From Lysobacterales bacterium (GTDB taxonomy: Bacteria > Pseudomonadota > Gammaproteobacteria > Xanthomonadales > Xanthomonadaceae): 64,000 bases of DNA. Below, piece after piece: positions 8,410-19,217 of the stretch; the first letter of the stretch is position 1, and each line of letters starts with the position of its first letter. The notes below the pieces were generated by a model. The model did no database searches. It was not told the DNA's origin and saw only the letters and a program-made list of their open reading frames with translations. A program made the position numbers and the translations under genes. The stretch is from contig JADCRD010000001.1 of assembly GCA_014946745.1 (NCBI GenBank), forward strand, positions 2,230,427-2,294,426, given 5' to 3'.

Positions 8410-8862
8410 TCATCGCCCTCCGTCGCGTGCGTGCGCAGCCCAGGCCGGCAGGATGTGGTCGCTGCTGAGCGGTGCCACGGTTACCGCGGGATTGACGGCT
8501 TCGACCCATGCAAGCTCGGCGATCTCCGCCTGTGCCTGAGCCCGGCCAGTGACCTGCACCGCATAGGCGAGTGCCCGCACGCGCCGCCCGCTTTCGTTGA
8601 CCGCGGCGGCCTCGAACTCGCCGAGTGCGATCGCGCTGGACTCGATCAGCTCGACCCCCAGCTCCTCGTTCAGCTCACGCGCCAGCGTTGCCAGCGGAGC
8701 TTCGCCGGGCTCGCGCTTGCCGCCGGGCTGGATGAACACAGCGGTGTCGCGCTTGCGCACCAGCAACACGCGCCCTTGGGCGTCGGCGATCACGGCGGCC
8801 ACGGTCAGGATGGGCGGCTCAGGAGTTTGCTGCTCAGGAACGGGCGTGTTGGATCGAGTCAT
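8410..8862 (-). CDS. Nudix hydrolase
   Basis: A 150-residue protein with the Nudix box at residues 47-70: GGKREPGEAP, then AREL, then NEELGV, matching GX5EX7REUXEEXGU. Nudix proteins hydrolyse nucleoside diphosphates linked to another moiety using Mg2+ held by the box glutamates. The substrate cannot be read from the sequence. An N-terminal Thr/Pro-rich stretch of about 17 residues precedes the fold. It is divergent from the toxin-antitoxin pair, separated by 123 bases. Confidence 0.93.
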   Translation of the reverse strand: MTRSNTPVPEQQTPEPPILTVAAVIADAQGRVLLVRKRDTAVFIQPGGKREPGEAPLATLARELNEELGVELIESSAIALGEFEAAAVNESGRRVRALAYAVQVTGRAQAQAEIAELAWVEAVNPAVTVAPLSSDHILPAWAAHARDGGR

Positions 8863-8926
8863 CGCGAAACTCTACGGGACGGGAGCGAGGGCTGAACCTC
8901 GGCGAGGCGGCCGCCGCGGCATCATC

Positions 8927-8985
8927 TTGCATGCGCCTCGCAAAGGCGTATCTTTTGATCCTACGCATGGGATCAGGAGACTCCG
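8927..8985 (+). promoter_or_regulatory. Promoter and probable operator of the Xre/RES pair
   Basis: TTGCAT (8927-8932), 16 bases and TATCTT (8949-8954) form a plausible promoter. Immediately downstream is a dyad, TGATCC (8956-8961) and GGATCA (8970-8975), over the expected transcription start, followed by the ribosome-binding site AGGAG (8975-8979). Antitoxins of this class commonly repress their own promoter, so this dyad is the best operator candidate. Confidence 0.5.
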
Positions 8986-9486
8986 ATGGCTGTCCGCACC
9001 CGCGCACCTGCGGCCGTTGCCAAGCCGCCCGCCACTTCCACGCGCCGCCACGGAGTGCGCGAGTTCGTCGCGGCTGAGCCTGGCAGCAGCCCCTCACCCG
9101 CGCTGTCCCAGTCGCCACTGGCGCGGCACGCCCAGCTGGGTCATCGGGTGCCTCGGCAGGTCATGCTGCAGCTGATCGACACTCTGCCTGGTGACGTGCC
9201 TGCGCGCCTGCAGGCGGTCGGCTTGGGCGAAGCCAGCCTCAAGCGCTTTCGTGCCCAGCCGCGTCAGCCCCTGAGCGAAGAGCACGCCGAACGCACGCTG
9301 GAGATCAGTCGATTGGTGCAAATGGCGCGCGAAGTGCTGGGCAGTGTTGAGGCTGCCGACACGTGGCTTGCCACTTCGCAGCGCGCGCTCGATTTCCAGC
9401 TTCCACGCGCACTGCTGCGCACCGCGCCGGGCCGCATGGCTGTCGAGCAGCTGCTCGGCCGAATCGAGTACGGCATCTACTCGTGA
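8986..9486 (+). CDS. Xre/MbcA/ParS-family antitoxin (DUF2384)
   Basis: A 166-residue protein. After a disordered Ala/Pro-rich N-terminus of about 45 residues there is a helical Xre-like region, and the C-terminal DUF2384 (MbcA/ParS toxin-binding) domain spans about residues 110-166, with AREVLGSVEAADTWLATSQR, LPRALLRTAPGRMAVEQLL and the terminal GRIEYGIYS. This domain binds and inhibits RES toxins. The stop overlaps the toxin start by four bases (GTGA), the usual coupled order of antitoxin then toxin. Confidence 0.9.
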   Translation: MAVRTRAPAAVAKPPATSTRRHGVREFVAAEPGSSPSPALSQSPLARHAQLGHRVPRQVMLQLIDTLPGDVPARLQAVGLGEASLKRFRAQPRQPLSEEHAERTLEISRLVQMAREVLGSVEAADTWLATSQRALDFQLPRALLRTAPGRMAVEQLLGRIEYGIYS

Positions 9487-9962
9487 TTGTTTGGCGGGTC
9501 GAGGCGCTGAAGCACGCCGACACGGCGCTCCACGGCATCGGAGCGGCCCGCTTTGGCGGCCGCTGGAACCGCGTCGGCACGGCCCTCGTCTACACCAGCA
9601 CCACGCTCGCCTTGGCCGCGTTCGAGAAGTTCGTGCATGCCGAGCGACAGGTCGCCGACATCGCACTGGTGGCGCTGGGCTTCGAGTTGCCCGCAGGCTG
9701 CGTGCTTGATCGCCCGGCGGCCCTGCCCGCCGACTGGCGCGCCGCCGCCGCACCGAGTTCAACCCAACAGTGGGGCAGCGACTGGGCGCGTGGCGGCAGC
9801 ACGCTGGCCGCCGCGGTGCCCTCCGTCCTGCTGCCGACCGATCATTGGCTGAGCCACGGCGAGTACAACGTGCTGATCAACTGCGCCGCGTTACCACCGA
9901 ATTCGCTGCGCGAGGTTGCGAGGCTGCCGTATGCCTACGATCCGCGGGCATGGAAGAACTGA
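9483..9962 (+). CDS. RES-domain toxin
   Basis: A 159-residue RES toxin with GTG start 9483 overlapping the antitoxin stop. The family motif is present: ARFGGRWN (Arg27), ALVYTST (Tyr37) and AAFEKF (Glu48), and the C-terminal LINCAALPPNSL segment. Characterised relatives (MbcT, ParT, Res) degrade or use NAD+: MbcT phosphorolyses NAD+ and ParT ADP-ribosylates Prs. The activity here is inferred from the conserved residues. Together with the upstream gene it forms a complete type II toxin-antitoxin module with intact reading frames. Confidence 0.92.
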   Translation: MIVWRVEALKHADTALHGIGAARFGGRWNRVGTALVYTSTTLALAAFEKFVHAERQVADIALVALGFELPAGCVLDRPAALPADWRAAAAPSSTQQWGSDWARGGSTLAAAVPSVLLPTDHWLSHGEYNVLINCAALPPNSLREVARLPYAYDPRAWKN

Positions 9963-10040
9963 GCACAACGGCTGCAGCTTGCCTGTGGCACACGCTCGCC
10001 TCGAGCCTTGCGGCGGCGCGATCGTGGTCTGGTTCCCGGG

Positions 10041-10058
10041 GTGGGGCTAGACCCACCG
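10041..10058. repeat. Degenerate GGTGGGTC..GACCCACC-type palindrome
   Basis: GTGGGGCTAGACCCAC lies in the 109-base gap between the convergent RES toxin and rlmH genes. It is a degenerate copy of the palindrome family found at 16.4, 25.9 and 63.9 kb and could act as a bidirectional hairpin. Confidence 0.45.
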
Positions 10059-10071
10059 AGGCTCGACGCCG

Positions 10072-10545
10072 CTACCCACCCCGATGGTAAGGATGGTTCG
10101 CCAGCAGGCTGCAGGCCCGATAGAGCTGCTCGGCCACCACGACGCGCACCAGCGGGTGCGGCAGGGTCAGCGGGCCCAGCGACCAGCTTTCGCCGGCGGC
10201 GCGACGGACGGAATCGTGGAAGCCGTCAGGCCCGCCGATCAGGAACGCGAGGTCCTGGCCCTGCATGCGCCAGGCCTCCATCCGGCTCGCCAGCTGTTCA
10301 CTGCTGTGCGCACGCCCGCGTCCATCGAGCAGGACGATGTGCGCGCTGCGCGGCACCGCCGTCAGCAGGCGCTTGGCCTCGTCCTCCATGGCGCGGGCGG
10401 TGTCACGACCTTTGCCGCGCTCGCCGGGCGGCAGCTCGACCAGCTGCAGCGGCAGCCAGTGCGAGAGGCGCTTGAAGTAGTCCGTACAGGCCTGCTGAAC
10501 CCAGTCGGGCATGCCGGTGCCAACGGCGATCAGCTGCGCCTTCAT
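10072..10545 (-). CDS. rlmH: 23S rRNA pseudouridine-1915 N3-methyltransferase
   Basis: A 157-residue SPOUT-class methyltransferase, the usual RlmH length. It shows LIAVGTGMPDWV at the N-terminus, the SAM-knot motifs IVLLDGRG near 70 and FLIGGPDGFH at 101-110, and the C-terminal LTLPHPLVRVVVAEQLYRAC and NHPYHRG. It methylates pseudouridine 1915 in helix 69 of 23S rRNA. It is last in a - strand series with rsfS, nadD, holA and lptE. Confidence 0.97.
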   Translation of the reverse strand: MKAQLIAVGTGMPDWVQQACTDYFKRLSHWLPLQLVELPPGERGKGRDTARAMEDEAKRLLTAVPRSAHIVLLDGRGRAHSSEQLASRMEAWRMQGQDLAFLIGGPDGFHDSVRRAAGESWSLGPLTLPHPLVRVVVAEQLYRACSLLANHPYHRGG

Positions 10546-10574
10546 CGTGAGATCCGGGCAAGGACCCGAGCGGA

Positions 10575-10925
10575 TCAGCCTTCGTCAGTCTCGGAGTCAA
10601 CCGCGCTCGGCGTGTCGCCGTCAACGCTCCACAGCCGCTCCAGCGCGTAGAACTCGCGTACGCGCGGCAGGAACACGTGGACCACGGCGTCGCCGAGATC
10701 CACCAGCACCCACTCGGCCTCGCGCTCGCCCTCCACGCCCAAGGGCATGGCGCCGATCTCCTTGACGCGCTTCTGCACCTCGTCGGCGATGGACTTGACG
10801 TGGCGCGTCGAGGTGCCCGAGGCGATGAACAGGGTGTCGGTGAAGCCGGCCTTGCCGCGCACGTCGATCTCACGCACATCGCGGGCCTTGAGTTCTTCGA
10901 GCGCGAAGCGGATGCGCTCGTTCAA
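10575..10925 (-). CDS. rsfS: Ribosome silencing factor RsfS
   Basis: The conserved RsfS domain (ALEELKARDVREIDVRGK, FIASGTSTRHVKSIADEV, EWVLVDLGDAVVHVFLPRVR) is complete. It binds ribosomal protein L14 (uL14) and blocks subunit joining in starved cells. The start is uncertain: TTG 10925 gives 116 aa; GTG 11051 in the same frame gives 158 aa but the extra residues look unlike a linker. A different frame contains a TTG at 11008 with an AGG-type ribosome-binding site and a Pro/Ala/Lys linker (NPKAPAPPAPRVRTAKKTA), suggesting a single-base frameshift between 11008 and 10925. It sits between nadD and rlmH, the standard order. Confidence 0.88.
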   Translation of the reverse strand: MNERIRFALEELKARDVREIDVRGKAGFTDTLFIASGTSTRHVKSIADEVQKRVKEIGAMPLGVEGEREAEWVLVDLGDAVVHVFLPRVREFYALERLWSVDGDTPSAVDSETDEG

Positions 10926-11092
10926 GGCTTCGGCGTCGGGCCGCCCGGGGCGGTTTTCTTCGCAGTGCGAACGCGGGGGGCGGGCGGGGCGGGGGCTTTC
11001 GGATTCAAGACGCTGACCTGTTGCAGAAGGGACGCCGGACGGCGCGAGCACGAAGTATAGGTGAGGCCGCCAGCGGGCGCCGGTCGGGCTGT

Positions 11093-11782
11093 TCAGCTTG
11101 CTCCGGAGGCCGGCGCCCCGTACAGCCCATGGCGCGCGATGTAGGCGGCCACAGCCGGGTCGAGCTGCGTCGCGATGGCCGTGGCATCGGCTTTCGTCAC
11201 GGCCGCACGCACCTCCGTGGCCGAGGCCGCCTCCGGTGGAAGGCTGAGCGTGCAAAAGCCACCGGCGGAAGATTCTGCCAGCTGCGACAGCGGCAGCGCA
11301 TGCTCGCGCGCCAGCGCCGCAAGCGCGGGTGAGGGGTCAGCGAGCTCCGCATGCGGCCGGTTGACCACCAGCAGATGGGCGAGCCGCGGAATCGTCTGCC
11401 AGCGCTGCCAGCGGTCGAATCCGCGCCAGGCGTCCTCGCCCATCAGCAGCACCAGCGGCGCCTCGGGCCCAAGCTCACCGCGCAGCTCCTCCAGCGTATC
11501 GACCATGTAGGAGGCGCCAGCGCGGCGCAGCTCACGCAGATCGATGCCGAAGCCCCGCTCGCCGGCCAGGGCCAGCCACAGCATGGCCACGCGATGGCCC
11601 GCCGCAGCCCCCGGCGCGGCGCGATGCGGCGGGTCAGCATTCGGCAGGAAGTCGAACGTAGCGACTTCGAGGTCGGCCGCCAGCAGGGCATCGCGCGCAG
11701 CCCGTGCGATACCCGTGTGGCCGCGGTGCACCGGGTCGAAGGTGCCGCCATAGACGATGTGCAGCGGACGCGCAGCGCTCAT
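11093..11782 (-). CDS. nadD: Nicotinate-nucleotide adenylyltransferase
   Basis: A 229-residue nucleotidyltransferase with HIVYGGTFDPVHRGH at residues 8-22 (the GGTFDPxHxGH ATP-binding motif), LLMGEDAWRGFDRW, and the C-terminal ASATEVRAAV and YIARHGLYG. It converts nicotinate mononucleotide to deamido-NAD+ in NAD synthesis. I chose ATG 11782, just before the conserved motif; the frame stays open upstream only as the antisense of holA-frame sequence. It begins seven bases after the holA stop. Confidence 0.96.
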   Translation of the reverse strand: MSAARPLHIVYGGTFDPVHRGHTGIARAARDALLAADLEVATFDFLPNADPPHRAAPGAAAGHRVAMLWLALAGERGFGIDLRELRRAGASYMVDTLEELRGELGPEAPLVLLMGEDAWRGFDRWQRWQTIPRLAHLLVVNRPHAELADPSPALAALAREHALPLSQLAESSAGGFCTLSLPPEAASATEVRAAVTKADATAIATQLDPAVAAYIARHGLYGAPASGAS

Positions 11783-11789
11783 TGCGCGC

Positions 11790-12812
11790 TCAGCCGGCCA
11801 GCAGAGCCGGCCGCACGCGCGGCTCGGCGAGGGCGACCAGCAGCCGCTCCAGCTCGCGCCAACCGTCGCCCTGCTCGCGGCCCTTGCCGATGCGCTCGAT
11901 CTTCGCGCACTGCGCCAGCAGGGCCTCGAAGTGCGCAACGTCGCCGCGCGCCAGCGCCTTCTTGAACGGCCCCTGGCGCGAAGACCACACGCCGGCCGCC
12001 TGCAGAGCCGATTCGACATTGGCACCGCGCGACTTGGCCTCGGCCACCCGCAGCAGCTGCTGCACTTGGCCTGACAGCCAGCTGACAAGGGCGGGCACGG
12101 CTTCGCCTTCGGCACGCAGGCCGGCGAGCATTTGCAGCGCGCGCTGGGCATCGCCGCCGATCGCCGCGTCGCTCAGGCCGAACACGTCGTAGCGCGCGTT
12201 GTCGGCCACAGCGTTGGCCATGAAGTCGACGTCGATACGGCCTTCGGGTCTAAGCAGGGCCAGCTTGTCGACCTCCTGAGCCGCCGCCAGCAGGTTGCCT
12301 TCGACCCGATCAACCAGCAGCTCCAGCGCCTCGCGACTGGCTTCAAGCCCCTGCGCGCGCAGCCGCTGGCCGAGCCATCCGGACATCTCGTGCACCTTGA
12401 TCGGCCACAGCACCTGGGCGCGGCCGGCCTTCTGCACGGCGGTGAACCAGGCGCCCTCATGCTTCTTGCTCCAGTCCTCGCAGAGGATCAGCAGCAGTAC
12501 GTCCGGGGCGGGGTTGCGGCAGTAGTCCTGCAGCCACTCCACGCCGTCCTTGTTCGGCTTGCCCGAAGCGATGCGCAGCTCGACGATGCGGCGACTGGCG
12601 AACAGCGACATCGCCGCGCAGCTGGCCTGCACCTGCGACCAGTCGAAGCGTGCGTCGACCTCGAAGATCTCACGCTCGGTATAGCCCGCGGCACGCGCCT
12701 GCGCGCGCAGGCGGTCGGCGGCTTCCACGCGCAGCAGGGCCTCGCTGCTGGCAATCAGCACCACCGGTGGCAAATCGCCACCCGCGCCTGCTGAAGTCGC
12801 CGCGCCGAACAT
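11790..12812 (-). CDS. holA: DNA polymerase III delta subunit
   Basis: A 340-residue clamp-loader subunit of the usual HolA length. Recognisable segments are the AAA+-like N-terminus (VVLIASSEALLRVEAADRLR), EVDARFDWSQV, LFASRRIVELRIASGKP, VEGNLLAAAQEVDKLAL, and the C-terminal helical collar with LAQCAKIERIGKG. It opens the beta clamp in the DnaX complex. The start codon shares one base with the lptE stop (TGATG), so the two are coupled, as in many gammaproteobacteria. Confidence 0.95.
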   Translation of the reverse strand: MFGAATSAGAGGDLPPVVLIASSEALLRVEAADRLRAQARAAGYTEREIFEVDARFDWSQVQASCAAMSLFASRRIVELRIASGKPNKDGVEWLQDYCRNPAPDVLLLILCEDWSKKHEGAWFTAVQKAGRAQVLWPIKVHEMSGWLGQRLRAQGLEASREALELLVDRVEGNLLAAAQEVDKLALLRPEGRIDVDFMANAVADNARYDVFGLSDAAIGGDAQRALQMLAGLRAEGEAVPALVSWLSGQVQQLLRVAEAKSRGANVESALQAAGVWSSRQGPFKKALARGDVAHFEALLAQCAKIERIGKGREQGDGWRELERLLVALAEPRVRPALLAG

Positions 12813-13348
12813 CAGCGCAGGGCCGAGTCGATCCGTCGCAGGATGGCCTGCACCAGCTCGCGCTGCAGCTCTTCGCGCATAAGCTCCTCCTCGTTCGAGG
12901 TGCCCTGCGCCTGTGCGGTATCGAACAGGTAGTCGCGGCGCAGCTCGATGGTCTGCGGCGACATCACGTAAGCGCCGGCCGCATCCGCCAGGGAGACCTC
13001 GGCGCTCAGCACCATCTCGAACTCCTGCGCGCGACCGGCGGCGTCGACGGTCAGCGGGCTGCGGCGCTCCTCCAGCCGATCGATGCGCAGCACCGACGCC
13101 GGCAGGGCGGGGTCTTCAACGACCTGCGCGCCGGCACGCTCCAGCGCCGCCTGCAGCTCACGGGCCAGCGCCGAGTAGGGATCGACCTGGGCGAGCCGAA
13201 GGGTCTTCAGGTGGTCCGGCAGGCGCACGTCCTCGCGCAGGCGGAAGCCGCAGGCGCCGAGCAGCAGGCAGGCCAGCAGCAGGCTGGCTTTCAGCAGGCC
13301 GGCTTTCGGCACGCGATAGCGCGAGGCTTGCGTCAACACGATCGGCAT
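12812..13348 (-). CDS. lptE: LPS-assembly lipoprotein LptE
   Basis: A 178-residue outer-membrane lipoprotein: signal peptide with lipobox LLGAC (Cys33), then the LptE start GFRLREDVRLPDHLKTL, and SLADAAGAYVMSPQTIELRR and EEELMREELQRELVQAILRR near the C-terminus. It plugs the LptD barrel and helps insert LPS into the outer membrane. It normally follows leuS; here tRNA-Pro lies between them. Confidence 0.94.
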   Translation of the reverse strand: MPIVLTQASRYRVPKAGLLKASLLLACLLLGACGFRLREDVRLPDHLKTLRLAQVDPYSALARELQAALERAGAQVVEDPALPASVLRIDRLEERRSPLTVDAAGRAQEFEMVLSAEVSLADAAGAYVMSPQTIELRRDYLFDTAQAQGTSNEEELMREELQRELVQAILRRIDSALR

Positions 13349-13368
13349 CAGGACACCCTGCGAGAAAG

Positions 13369-13451
<83 letters not shown>

Positions 13452-13501
13452 GTTCCGCGCCCACCGGTCTGGCCCGGCGCGCGTTCCACAGTATCGCCGC
13501 C

Positions 13502-16291
<2,790 letters not shown>

Positions 16292-16427
16292 CTAGGAAGC
16301 GCCGCGCCGAGCGGTATCCGCACAAACGGTGGGCGCTGGCCGGCCCATGGCTCGATGCTCGCAGCCGACACGGAACTCTCGGACCGCGTATGCGCCAGCT
16401 CCGCCGCGAAGGGGCAGGCACGCTTCC

Positions 16428-16521
16428 GGTGGGTCAAGACCCACCCTATGGGAGCGTGTGCATAGGGGAGTCTTGACCCACCGCATCGCCGCAGTGGGCA
16501 TAGGGTGGGTCTTGACCCACC
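16428..16521. repeat. Triple GGTGGGTCTTGACCCACC palindrome cluster
   Basis: Three 18-base palindromes occur at 16428-16445 (GGTGGGTCAAGACCCACC), 16465-16482 (imperfect) and 16504-16521 (GGTGGGTCTTGACCCACC), linked by CATAGGG and GCATCGCCGC spacers that are themselves repeated. The rest of the 433-base gap between leuS and the DUF294 gene (16220-16652) shows no convincing gene. The same unit occurs three times at 63858-63953, so this is a dispersed REP-like family. Confidence 0.85.
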
Positions 16522-16652
16522 GCATCGCCGCTGTGGGCATTGCGTGGCCCTGCGGAAGAGTGATGCGTTACCGCTGCCTACACCCAAAGCCGCATCGCCG
16601 GCCCGCCGTCGCGGCGCTAAGGTGGAAGCTCCCGCCCTTGATCGCGACCGCC

Positions 16653-18500
16653 ATGAGCACCAGCCCCGAGCTCGACGAGGTCATCGGCTTTCTGCGCGGC
16701 CACGCGCCCTTCGACCGACTCACACCCGAACAGCTGGACCGGGCGGCCCGCAGGATCGAAATCCTCTATCGCCGCAAAGGCGAGATCCTGCTGAGCATCG
16801 GCCAGGCCAACACCGCGCTGGCGGTGATCCGCCGCGGCGCAGTGGAGGTGCACGATGGCTCGGGGCGGCTGATCAACCGTCTCGCCGAGGGCGAGAGCTA
16901 CGGCCTGCCTTCGCTGCTGACCGGCAAGCCGGTGCGCAACCGTGTGAGCCTGATCGAAGACGGGCTGATCTATCTGCTGCCGGTGGCCGAGTTCAATGCC
17001 CTGCGCGCAGCCAACCCGGCCTTCGAGCAGCACTTTGTCTCCACGCTGGAAGAACGCATGCGCGCCGCCGCAGAGGCGGGCGGCGGCAACGCGCTGATGG
17101 CGACACCGGTCAGCCGACTGGGCAGCCGCACGCCGGTCATGGTCGGGCCCGAGGCCAGCATTCGTGAGGCTGCGCAGCTCATGTCGCAGAAGGGCGTGTC
17201 ATCCATCCTGATCGGCGACAGCGAGCACATGCTGGGCATCGTCACCGACCGCGATCTGCGCAACCGGGTGCTGGCGGCGGGCTTGGACCCGGCCGAGCCG
17301 GTGACGCGGATCATGAGCACGGACCCCACCCATCTGGACGCTGACCGCCCGGTCTTCGAGGCCTTCCTGGTGATGGCCAATCGCGGCATCCACCACCTGC
17401 CGCTGACCCGCGAAGGCAAACCCGTGGGCATGATCACCACCCGCGACCTGGTCAGCCTGCAGACCCAGCATCCGCTGTACCTGGTGCGCCAAGTCGCCAA
17501 GCAGGAGAGCGTCGAAGGCCTGCAGGAGGTCACCGGGCGCATGCCGCGCATGTTCGCGCTGATGCTTGCAAACGGCGCCCGCCCCGAGGACGTGATGCGC
17601 ATGCTCACTGCGCTCACGGACGCTGTAACCCGCCAGCTGCTGCGGATCGCCGAGGACACGCTAGGCCCACCGCCCATGCCCTACGCCTGGCTGGCCTTTG
17701 GCTCGCAGGCGCGCAACGAACAGGGCCCGCACACCGACCAGGACAACGGTCTGCTGCTCGCGCACACGCCCGACGAAGCCGGCGCCGACTATTTCGAGAA
17801 CCTCGCGAAGTTCGTCTGCGCGGGTCTCGATGCCTGCGGCTACGTGTTCTGCAATGGCGAGGTGATGGCGCAGAACCCGCGCTGGCGGCAGCCGCTCGAC
17901 GTGTGGCAGGGCTACTTCCGCAGCTGGATGCACGAGCCCGACCCCAAGGCCCTGCTGCATGCCTCGATCTTCTTCGACCAGCGCTGTGTGCACGGCGACC
18001 GCCGCCTGTTCGATGCGCTGCAGGACACGCTGTTCGACGCCTCGCCGAGGCATGGGATCTTCCTCGCGGTGCTGGCCAGGCACGCGCTGACCCACGAAGT
18101 GCCACTGGGCCTGTTCCGACGCTTCGTGGTCGAGCACCGCGGCGAGCACCGCGACACCTTGGACATGAAGAAGGCCGGCAGCCTGCCGCTCAACGATCTG
18201 CTGCGCGTCCGTGCCTTGGCTGCAGGCCTGCGCGAGCCGGGCAGCCTCGCGCGCATCGAGGGGCTGCGCCGGCTCGGCAAGATGGTCGACTCGGATGCCG
18301 CCGAGCTGGCCGCGGCCTTCCGCCTGCTGTCACGGCTCAAGCTCGAACACCAGGCCGCTCAGCTTGCCGCCGGCGAGAAGACGGACAACCGCATCAACCC
18401 CAGCCAGCTGACCCGCACCGACCGCGACGCGCTGCGCGATGCATTCCTCGTCATCCGCCAGGCCCAGGCTGGACTGTCGAACGCGTTCGGGGTGCAGTGA
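16653..18500 (+). CDS. cNMP-binding/CBS/DUF294 nucleotidyltransferase-like protein
   Basis: A 615-residue cytoplasmic protein. Residues about 15-130 form a cyclic-nucleotide-binding-type domain (RKGEILLSIGQ, EGESYGLPSLLTGKPVRN). Two CBS repeats lie at about 155-275 (SILIGDSEHMLGIVTDRDL, HHLPLTREGKPVGMITTRDL). A DUF294 nucleotidyltransferase-like domain has FGSQARNEQGPHTDQDNG near 349-366, then the DUF294 C-terminal domain with DMKKAGSLPLNDLLRVRALA. The family resembles the GlnD nucleotidylyltransferase region and probably senses nucleotides, but the target is unknown. ATG 16653 follows the family start. It overlaps the exonuclease gene by four bases. Confidence 0.93.
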   Translation: MSTSPELDEVIGFLRGHAPFDRLTPEQLDRAARRIEILYRRKGEILLSIGQANTALAVIRRGAVEVHDGSGRLINRLAEGESYGLPSLLTGKPVRNRVSLIEDGLIYLLPVAEFNALRAANPAFEQHFVSTLEERMRAAAEAGGGNALMATPVSRLGSRTPVMVGPEASIREAAQLMSQKGVSSILIGDSEHMLGIVTDRDLRNRVLAAGLDPAEPVTRIMSTDPTHLDADRPVFEAFLVMANRGIHHLPLTREGKPVGMITTRDLVSLQTQHPLYLVRQVAKQESVEGLQEVTGRMPRMFALMLANGARPEDVMRMLTALTDAVTRQLLRIAEDTLGPPPMPYAWLAFGSQARNEQGPHTDQDNGLLLAHTPDEAGADYFENLAKFVCAGLDACGYVFCNGEVMAQNPRWRQPLDVWQGYFRSWMHEPDPKALLHASIFFDQRCVHGDRRLFDALQDTLFDASPRHGIFLAVLARHALTHEVPLGLFRRFVVEHRGEHRDTLDMKKAGSLPLNDLLRVRALAAGLREPGSLARIEGLRRLGKMVDSDAAELAAAFRLLSRLKLEHQAAQLAAGEKTDNRINPSQLTRTDRDALRDAFLVIRQAQAGLSNAFGVQ

Positions 18501-19156
18501 GCCTGCTGCGCCAGCTGCTGTATGCAGGCCGCGCCGCCGGCACACCGATGGCGCGCCACTACGCCCTGCCCCTGCCATCGCTATCCACGCCCTGGCATGA
18601 GGCCGAGCTGCTGGCGGTCGACTTCGAAACCAGCGGACTGGACACGCGACGTGATCGGATTCTCAGCATGGGCTGGGTGCGCATCTGCGGCGCCCGCATC
18701 CACATGGACAGCGCGCAGCATCTGCTCGTGGCCAGTGCGGAAAGCGTGGGCCAAAGCGCCACCGTGCACGGGCTGACCGACACCGATATCGCGGACGGCC
18801 TTCCCCTGTCTGAGGCGGTGCAGCAGCTGCTCGGCGCGCTGGAGGGCCGGGTGTTGGTCGCCCACGGCGCGCCGATCGAACTGAACTTCCTGGCCTCGGC
18901 CTGCCGGCGCTGCTTCGGCGTGCCGCCCACCCTGCGCTACATCGACACGCTCGCCCTGGAGCGGCGAATCCGCCGCCATGAGGTCGACCCCAGCGGCTAC
19001 CTGCGCCTGCATGCCTGTCGCGAGCGCTACGGGCTGCCAAGCTATCGCGCACACAACGCAGCGATCGATGCACAGGCCTGCGCTGAGCTGCTGCTGGCGC
19101 AGGCGGGACGCATTGGCGACGAGGCTCGCCTGCGCCTGCGCGACTTGATGCACTAG
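18497..19156 (+). CDS. DnaQ-type 3'-5' exonuclease
   Basis: A 219-residue DEDD exonuclease with GTG start 18497 (GTGA overlap with the upstream stop). Exo I is LLAVDFETSGLD (Asp42, Glu44), exo II VAHGAPIELNFL, and exo III HNAAIDAQACAELLL near the C-terminus (His/Asp, DEDDh type). It resembles the PolC/DnaQ epsilon-like exonucleases that sit beside cNMP/CBS/DUF294 genes in many proteobacteria. It is not dnaQ itself, because the epsilon C-terminal extension and gene context are absent. The DNA substrate role is inferred. Confidence 0.92.
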   Translation: MSLLRQLLYAGRAAGTPMARHYALPLPSLSTPWHEAELLAVDFETSGLDTRRDRILSMGWVRICGARIHMDSAQHLLVASAESVGQSATVHGLTDTDIADGLPLSEAVQQLLGALEGRVLVAHGAPIELNFLASACRRCFGVPPTLRYIDTLALERRIRRHEVDPSGYLRLHACRERYGLPSYRAHNAAIDAQACAELLLAQAGRIGDEARLRLRDLMH

Positions 19157-19217
19157 CTCACCGGGACGGAACCGACGGGCAGAGCCCGTGCGCCCGCCGC
19201 GACTCCATGCGCGAGCG

